The notes under the pieces were generated by a model. It had not been told where the DNA came from and ran no database searches. It saw only the letters and a list, made by a program, of their open reading frames with translations. Below are positions 31,097-33,952 of a DNA stretch of 33,952 bases, one piece after another. Made by a program: the position numbers and the translations under genes. Every line of letters starts with the position of its first letter. Positions within the stretch are counted from its first letter, which is position 1. The DNA is taken from assembly GCA_030694425.1 (NCBI GenBank), contig JAUXYI010000044.1, positions 1 to 33,952 of the forward strand. Direction: 5' to 3'. The stretch is from Thermodesulfovibrionia bacterium (GTDB lineage Bacteria; Nitrospirota; Thermodesulfovibrionia; UBA6902; BMS3Bbin08).

Positions 31097-31315
31097 AATT
31101 TTTTTCTGTTTTTTAATAATCTCAGTTAATGATCTTAATGCTTGATTTACAGAGTCATGATCAGGGAAAAATTTGGTAACATCAGGCTCAATAACTACAA
31201 CATTTGTTCCTTGTGCGTACCTCTTTGCATATTTTCCTTGAATGCCTTTGCTGAAATCATATTCTTCAAGCATGTCTCTATCTTTTAGCATTCTTTTCAT
31301 ATTGTTTCCTTTCAT
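31091..31315 (-). CDS. Small antitoxin-like protein (cassette B)
   Basis: 74 residues. RDMLEEYDFSKGIQGKYAKR and TNVVVIEPDVTKFFPDHDSV, then NQALRSL, are typical of a widespread family of small proteins found as antitoxin partners (YDFSKG..GKY...VVV.DPDV..FPD..SVN.ALR). No toxin gene is intact next to it. The TAA stop lies inside the first box of attC-like site 2 (GCATAAC), as in many cassettes. Possible starts at 31315 or five codons later. A transposase gene has been inserted upstream in the same cassette. Confidence 0.75.
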   Translation of the reverse strand: MKGNNMKRMLKDRDMLEEYDFSKGIQGKYAKRYAQGTNVVVIEPDVTKFFPDHDSVNQALRSLTEIIKKQKKIA

Positions 31316-31372
31316 TTTTTGTTGCTTTTCTTGTTCTCTAGTAGTAGAAATAGTAGAAATAGCATAGAAATA

Positions 31373-32403
31373 GGGTCGGGTCTACACATTACACAGCATT
31401 AACCTGCTGCAAATATATTTCATCTTTCTTCTCAGCTTTTTATCTTTATCCAATACTATATTAAACCGGCGACTTGTCTGTGATACAGATGATTCACCTA
31501 TATTAAAATGGTCTCCAATTTCCTTTAGAGTCCTCCCGCTATATTTATGGCATAAATAAATAGAAGCTTTCTTCGATAACGCCTCATCCCCTTTAAATAT
31601 TCCTTCCACTTCTCCTATGATTTCCTTTATTGATGCCTTCGTTAGTTCCGTTAAAGCAGGTAAATTACGGTCAGTCTCCTTTCCGCTTAGATATTTGTCT
31701 TTTATCTCATTAATAAAATCAATCCCTCCCAAAATAGTTGAAGCTACTGTATCTTTTAGTGGACTGTCATATTCTTTATCTACTAAGGCATTTACAAACT
31801 CGCTGTATCTTTTCTGTGCTATGGTTGTTTTACCTCCAAAATAATTAAGAATAAAGTCCGCTATAAGCCACTTAGGTATTTTCTTGCCGACATAGTATTG
31901 ATAACTTGACCAAAGATATTGCTCAGGCTTGCTCACAATACCAGCTCTGACAGGATTTAGATGGATATATCGGGAAAGCTCCCCTGCATATTCATCAGCA
32001 TCAACAAGTATTGCCTTATATCTTCCTTGAAAAAGATGTCCTGCCCTTTGCCTCCTGGTATTAAAGTAGGTTGTATATGCACCATTTATATGCCTCATGA
32101 TCTGAGAGAGGTTTCCCATAGGTGTCTCTAATAAAAGGTGATAATGATTGCTCATAAGGCAATAAACATGTATTACTGCTCCATATCGTTGGGTTGCTGT
32201 CTCCAGATATGTAAGAAATTTCTTAAAATCCTGTTCGCTTTTGAATATATCTTTTCGTTCATTACCCCGTGATGTAATATGATAAAACGCACCAGCGTAT
32301 TCTATCCTTAATTGTCGCGCCATGGTCAGGTCTTAAGTATAAAATCGGTGTTTCTATTTTTACATTAATTTACATTGTTTGTCAAGAGTGTAGACCTGAC
32401 CCC
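31373..32403 (-). mobile_element. REP-associated tyrosine transposase element inside cassette B
   Basis: The ends are 15-base inverted repeats: GTGTAGACCTGACCC at 32388-32402 and, complementary, GTGTAGACCCGACCC at 31387-31373 (one mismatch). About 1.03 kb with one gene. No target duplication is obvious. Without it cassette B would be about 480 bases, an ordinary size. Confidence 0.8.
31382..32323 (-). CDS. REP-associated tyrosine transposase (Y1_Tnp, RAYT type)
   Basis: 313 residues. The N-terminal Y1/IS200-like domain starts RQLRIEYAGAFYHITSRGNE; the metal-binding HUH pair is H60 and H62 in CLMSNHYHLLLE; the segment DEYAGELSRYIHLNPVRAGI (about 110-129) holds the candidate nucleophile tyrosines Y112 and Y119. 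The C-terminal part (YLCHKYSGRTLKEIGDHFN, then IGESSVSQT) is a DnaA/Trp-repressor-like helix-turn-helix. Such enzymes process hairpin DNA of REP type. The stop codon lies inside the element's left inverted repeat. Looks intact. Confidence 0.93.
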   Translation of the reverse strand: MARQLRIEYAGAFYHITSRGNERKDIFKSEQDFKKFLTYLETATQRYGAVIHVYCLMSNHYHLLLETPMGNLSQIMRHINGAYTTYFNTRRQRAGHLFQGRYKAILVDADEYAGELSRYIHLNPVRAGIVSKPEQYLWSSYQYYVGKKIPKWLIADFILNYFGGKTTIAQKRYSEFVNALVDKEYDSPLKDTVASTILGGIDFINEIKDKYLSGKETDRNLPALTELTKASIKEIIGEVEGIFKGDEALSKKASIYLCHKYSGRTLKEIGDHFNIGESSVSQTSRRFNIVLDKDKKLRRKMKYICSRLMLCNV

Positions 32404-32475
32404 TTTGACCCTCTCAAATATCAGGGTGGGTATATATTTTATCGTGGATTGTATTATGGTTTCTGTAATTTGCAT
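32404..32475 (-). pseudogene. 5' stub of the original cassette B gene
   Basis: ATG at 32475, eleven bases after the cassette start, opens MQITETIIQSTIKYIPTLIF and is cut by the transposase element after 24 codons. The short distance from cassette boundary to ATG is typical of cassette genes. Product not recognised. Confidence 0.4.
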
Positions 32476-32480
32476 TTTGT

Positions 32481-32610
32481 GCATAACGTCATGATGAGGG
32501 ATGCGGAATGAAAAGCATAAAAGTTATTAAATCAGAAAAAATATATGCTACCCAAATAACCTTAAAAAGGTCACAGCTATTCCGCATTCCTCTCGATCAA
32601 ATGGTTATAT
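32481..32610 (-). other. attC-like site 3 (end of cassette C)
   Basis: On the minus strand: ATATAAC box, arms GAGGAATGCGGAAT / ATTCCGCATCCCTC (one G-T type mismatch), a loop of about 70 bases, and the canonical end GACGTTATGC (GTTRRRY-like). 130 bases. Starts two bases after the stop codon of the HEPN-like gene. Confidence 0.85.
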
Positions 32611-32612
32611 TC

Positions 32613-33164
32613 TCAATAAACATTTTCTTTAATGTCTTTGGTTGAATTATAAGCAGTCTCTGAAAATCTAATGGCCTGTTCTAAGTGTCGATCATAATAA
32701 TCCTTTAAATTATCGGGGTACTGAGTATTACCTAACCCTCTGAGTTTTTTAATTAAATATTCATAGTAATAATAAGATGCTTCAATTCCCTTATCGAAAT
32801 CTGGATGGTGTGTTACACTTGGGTCCTTTTGATGATGTGAAATGAGGTTATTCCTATACGTTATCATATACTCCCAATAATCTTTCCAATCAGTTTCGTT
32901 TGATTTGACGCGTGCCAGCAGTTTAGCTCGAAAAGAAACATGATCATCGACAAGATTCTTCCAATGTGTCGGCTCGCTGTCAGTACCAAATATTTTGCAC
33001 CACTCTAGAATTACAAAGTCGAAGAAATTGTTTTGAATCATAATCCAATAATTTTGTGTAAATGTCCCTTGATATTTAGAAAGGGATTCATAATTTGCGG
33101 CATTGCGAATAACATAAACAAGTCTAAATATATGTTCTTTTAATTGTTGCTCTGTAATTGCCAT
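32613..33164 (-). CDS. HEPN-like protein (cassette C), function unknown
   Basis: 183 residues, all helical in pattern. WKDYWEYMITYRNNLISHHQ contains R-x5-H, the type of motif found in HEPN RNases and AbiU2-like abortive-infection proteins; upstream, NFFDFVILEWCKIFG is the usual preceding helix. If it is a HEPN nuclease, it could be a defence or toxin protein; this is an inference from one motif and the fold pattern. AAGGAGAGG precedes the ATG; the cassette boundary is only 19 bases upstream and the attC begins right after the stop, an ideal cassette. Confidence 0.8.
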   Translation of the reverse strand: MAITEQQLKEHIFRLVYVIRNAANYESLSKYQGTFTQNYWIMIQNNFFDFVILEWCKIFGTDSEPTHWKNLVDDHVSFRAKLLARVKSNETDWKDYWEYMITYRNNLISHHQKDPSVTHHPDFDKGIEASYYYYEYLIKKLRGLGNTQYPDNLKDYYDRHLEQAIRFSETAYNSTKDIKENVY

Positions 33165-33177
33165 GTCCTCTCCTTAA

Positions 33178-33232
33178 ATATAACGCAAAATTGAGGGGTG
33201 CGATTAGCATCCCCTCCAATGACTTGTTAGTC
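33178..33232 (-). other. attC-like site 4 (end of cassette D)
   Basis: On the minus strand: GACTAACAAGTCATT, arms GAGGGGATGC / GCACCCCTC with an extra A in the left arm, loop TAATC, then AATTTTGCGTTATAT. A compact 55-base site with both boxes canonical in the central AAC/GTT. Best-formed site of the array. Confidence 0.85.
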
Positions 33233-33243
33233 AAATTATAAAT

Positions 33244-33483
33244 ATGTTTTTAATTAATTGGATAGTTAAACGCTTCCCATATATTTTTGTCAGCGATGAG
33301 TCCATTGAATTTCTTGCGGCTATTTCGGTTATTGATAATGCAGCACCTCCCCAAATAATGGAGGAATTGTTATTTGATAAATTAACAGGTTTCCAACAGA
33401 AAGTTGTCATGAAATTTTATTTATCTAAGTATGAATTTATAGATAGCATCAAGCCAAGCAAGACCATAAAGATTGAAAAGTAA
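33244..33483 (+). CDS. Opposite-strand open frame in cassette D, doubtful
   Basis: 79 codons beginning MFLINWIVKRFPYIFVSDES and containing AAPPQIMEELLFDKL, which reads like protein rather than noise. No ribosome site; its 3' end overlaps the end of the minus-strand SAP-like gene. If real, the cassette would hold two convergent genes. It occupies the otherwise empty 33233-33420. Family not recognised. Confidence 0.3.
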   Translation: MFLINWIVKRFPYIFVSDESIEFLAAISVIDNAAPPQIMEELLFDKLTGFQQKVVMKFYLSKYEFIDSIKPSKTIKIEK

Positions 33484-33705
33484 TAGGAATATGAGTGAAA
33501 TAACTGCAACAATTAAAGCAATTTTGGGGTAATTAATATTTGATGATTCTCTATTTAAAACATGGTAATTCTTTATCCGTGATAAGAGTATATTTTTATC
33601 TTCATAGCCTGAAGATGTGCCTATGCCAGTTATATCAATATTTCGTGAGATACAATACTCTTTCAACTCTGAAATGGACATTTTATTAAAGTCAGGTTTT
33701 CTCAT
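33421..33705 (-). CDS. SAP-like domain small membrane protein (cassette D)
   Basis: 94 residues from ATG 33705, two bases after the cassette boundary TTAGTC; the frame is open further upstream (to 33786) but that part would lie in the preceding attC. MSISELKEYCISRNIDITGI with KNILLSRI (about 8-40) resembles a SAP-type helix-extended loop-helix DNA-binding motif, followed by a membrane helix (about 58-80: YPKIALIVAVISLIFLLLFN). A membrane-anchored SAP-like protein would be unusual. No other similarity seen. Confidence 0.6.
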   Translation of the reverse strand: MRKPDFNKMSISELKEYCISRNIDITGIGTSSGYEDKNILLSRIKNYHVLNRESSNINYPKIALIVAVISLIFLLLFNLYGLAWLDAIYKFILR

Positions 33706-33707
33706 AT

Positions 33708-33774
33708 GACTAACAATTAATCTACCAAGCACCCCTTTCCGAGAATGCTTGAATAAAACTATAGCACGTTGCAA
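33708..33774 (-). other. Possible attC-like site 5 (start of cassette D)
   Basis: Its end GTTAGTC (33714-33708) is the boundary of cassette D and matches that cassette's own attC. Arms CAAGCA / TGCTTG and a possible first box TTGCAAC at 33774. The pairing is weaker than in sites 1-4 and the left limit is uncertain. Confidence 0.45.
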
Positions 33775-33798
33775 AACATCTATCAATAGAGGTAAGTA

Positions 33799-33952
33799 GG
33801 GTCAAGTCTTTACTTTTACTATGCGGTAGTTCCTGCAAGAAACAAGACCTGAACTTCCCATTTTGTTTTTTCAGTTTAACCTGAATCTTGCGTGAAACAA
33901 CATAATTTTACCTTTCTGGATTCCCGCTTACTGACTGCGGGAATGACGACCA
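33799..33952. repeat. Repeat-rich right edge: RAYT-end-like words and palindrome family A half copy
   Basis: GGGTCAAGTCTTTAC at 33799-33813 resembles the ends of the transposase element (GGGTCGGGTCTACAC), with ACAAGACCTGAAC about 30 bases later as a partial inverse. 33915-33952 is the right half of family A (CTGGATTCCCGCTTA...GCGGGAATGACG). No gene seen. Confidence 0.6.

Larger units (their letters stand above)
30052..33713 (-). mobile_element. Integron-type gene-cassette array (no integrase in view)
   Basis: Four cassettes read on the minus strand: D 33713-33184, C 33183-32487, B 32486-30976, A 30975-30052. Each starts with TT + 4-5 bases that are complementary over seven bases to the first bases of the attC at its own other end: D TTAGTCA, C TTATATT, B TTATGCA, A TTAGCCC. 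Genes are on the minus strand with the attC at their 3' side, as in integrons. The integrase would be expected beyond 33952, or is absent. Confidence 0.8.

Noticed and set aside
30046-33232. CRISPR array as an explanation for the repeated inverted sites
   Set aside because: The sites differ in length and sequence, lie hundreds of bases apart with genes between, and there are no short uniform spacers or cas genes.
30052-33713. Reading the cassette array on the plus strand
   Set aside because: The boundary complementarity is symmetric, but the main genes, the extra base in the left arm and the GTT ends of sites 3 and 4 all fit the minus strand better.
33706-33786. Longer start for the SAP-like protein
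   Set aside because: The extra 27 residues come from the region of the preceding attC-like site; the ATG two bases after the cassette boundary is more natural.

Overview
The window looks like a moderately AT-rich bacterial chromosome segment. The gene set is a split transketolase, separate glycyl-tRNA synthetase alpha and beta subunits, HslUV with an XerC-type recombinase, a PEP-CTERM protein, an archaeal-type release-factor homologue, a PilZ/sigma-54 activator and a di-haem cytochrome c. That mix, and the many short dispersed palindromes, would fit an uncultured Nitrospirota (Thermodesulfovibrio-like) or deltaproteobacterial-type anaerobe. The assignment is an inference from gene content, not a measured placement.

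Layout. 1-4.15 kb (minus strand): glyQ-glyS, then the two transketolase subunits (the second cut by the window edge). 4.35-5.45 kb: three small redox genes (Nfu-like Fe-S carrier, CcoN-like haem membrane protein, DUF1858 redox-disulfide protein); two promoters here carry the same FNR-like box. 5.8-7.7 kb: a PilZ + zinc ribbon + sigma-54 activator followed by a small gene with a textbook -24/-12 promoter. 7.9-16.1 kb: AMIN amidase, EcfT-like protein, D-aminoacylase-like amidohydrolase, glutamine amidotransferase, AI-2E-type permease, eRF1-like protein and an oligopeptide-binding lipoprotein. 16.1-17.2 kb: an MNT/HEPN toxin-antitoxin pair (HEPN frameshifted) and a MITE-like repeat, wedged between the binding protein and its permeases oppB/oppC (17.3-19.0 kb). 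The matching ATPases oppD/oppF lie at 26.7-28.7 kb. Between them are a DksA-like protein with a histone-like tail, a DUF401 permease, xerC-hslV-hslU, a PEP-CTERM protein and a decayed tRNA-Thr-targeted integrative element carrying a RelE-type toxin-antitoxin. 28.8-29.9 kb: pdxJ-acpS, followed by a truncated nnr.

The most striking region is 30.05-33.77 kb. It reads as an integron-type gene-cassette array on the minus strand with four good attC-like sites and a fifth weaker one, and no integrase in view (a CALIN, or the tail of an array whose integrase lies beyond the right edge). Each of four cassettes begins with a 7-nt sequence that is exactly complementary to the start of the attC at its own far end, the rule expected if each was once a circle. 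Their cargo is a di-haem cytochrome c, an antitoxin-like protein (cassette interrupted by a REP-type tyrosine transposase), a HEPN-like protein and a small SAP-like/membrane protein. The array abuts the broken nnr gene.

Other themes: several genes without a Shine-Dalgarno have a -10 box placed so that transcription would start at or within a few bases of the start codon; palindromic REP-like repeats have been absorbed in frame into coding sequences (tktC linker, oppA signal region, oppD Fe-S domain); and two dispersed repeat families occur in most of the larger intergenic gaps.
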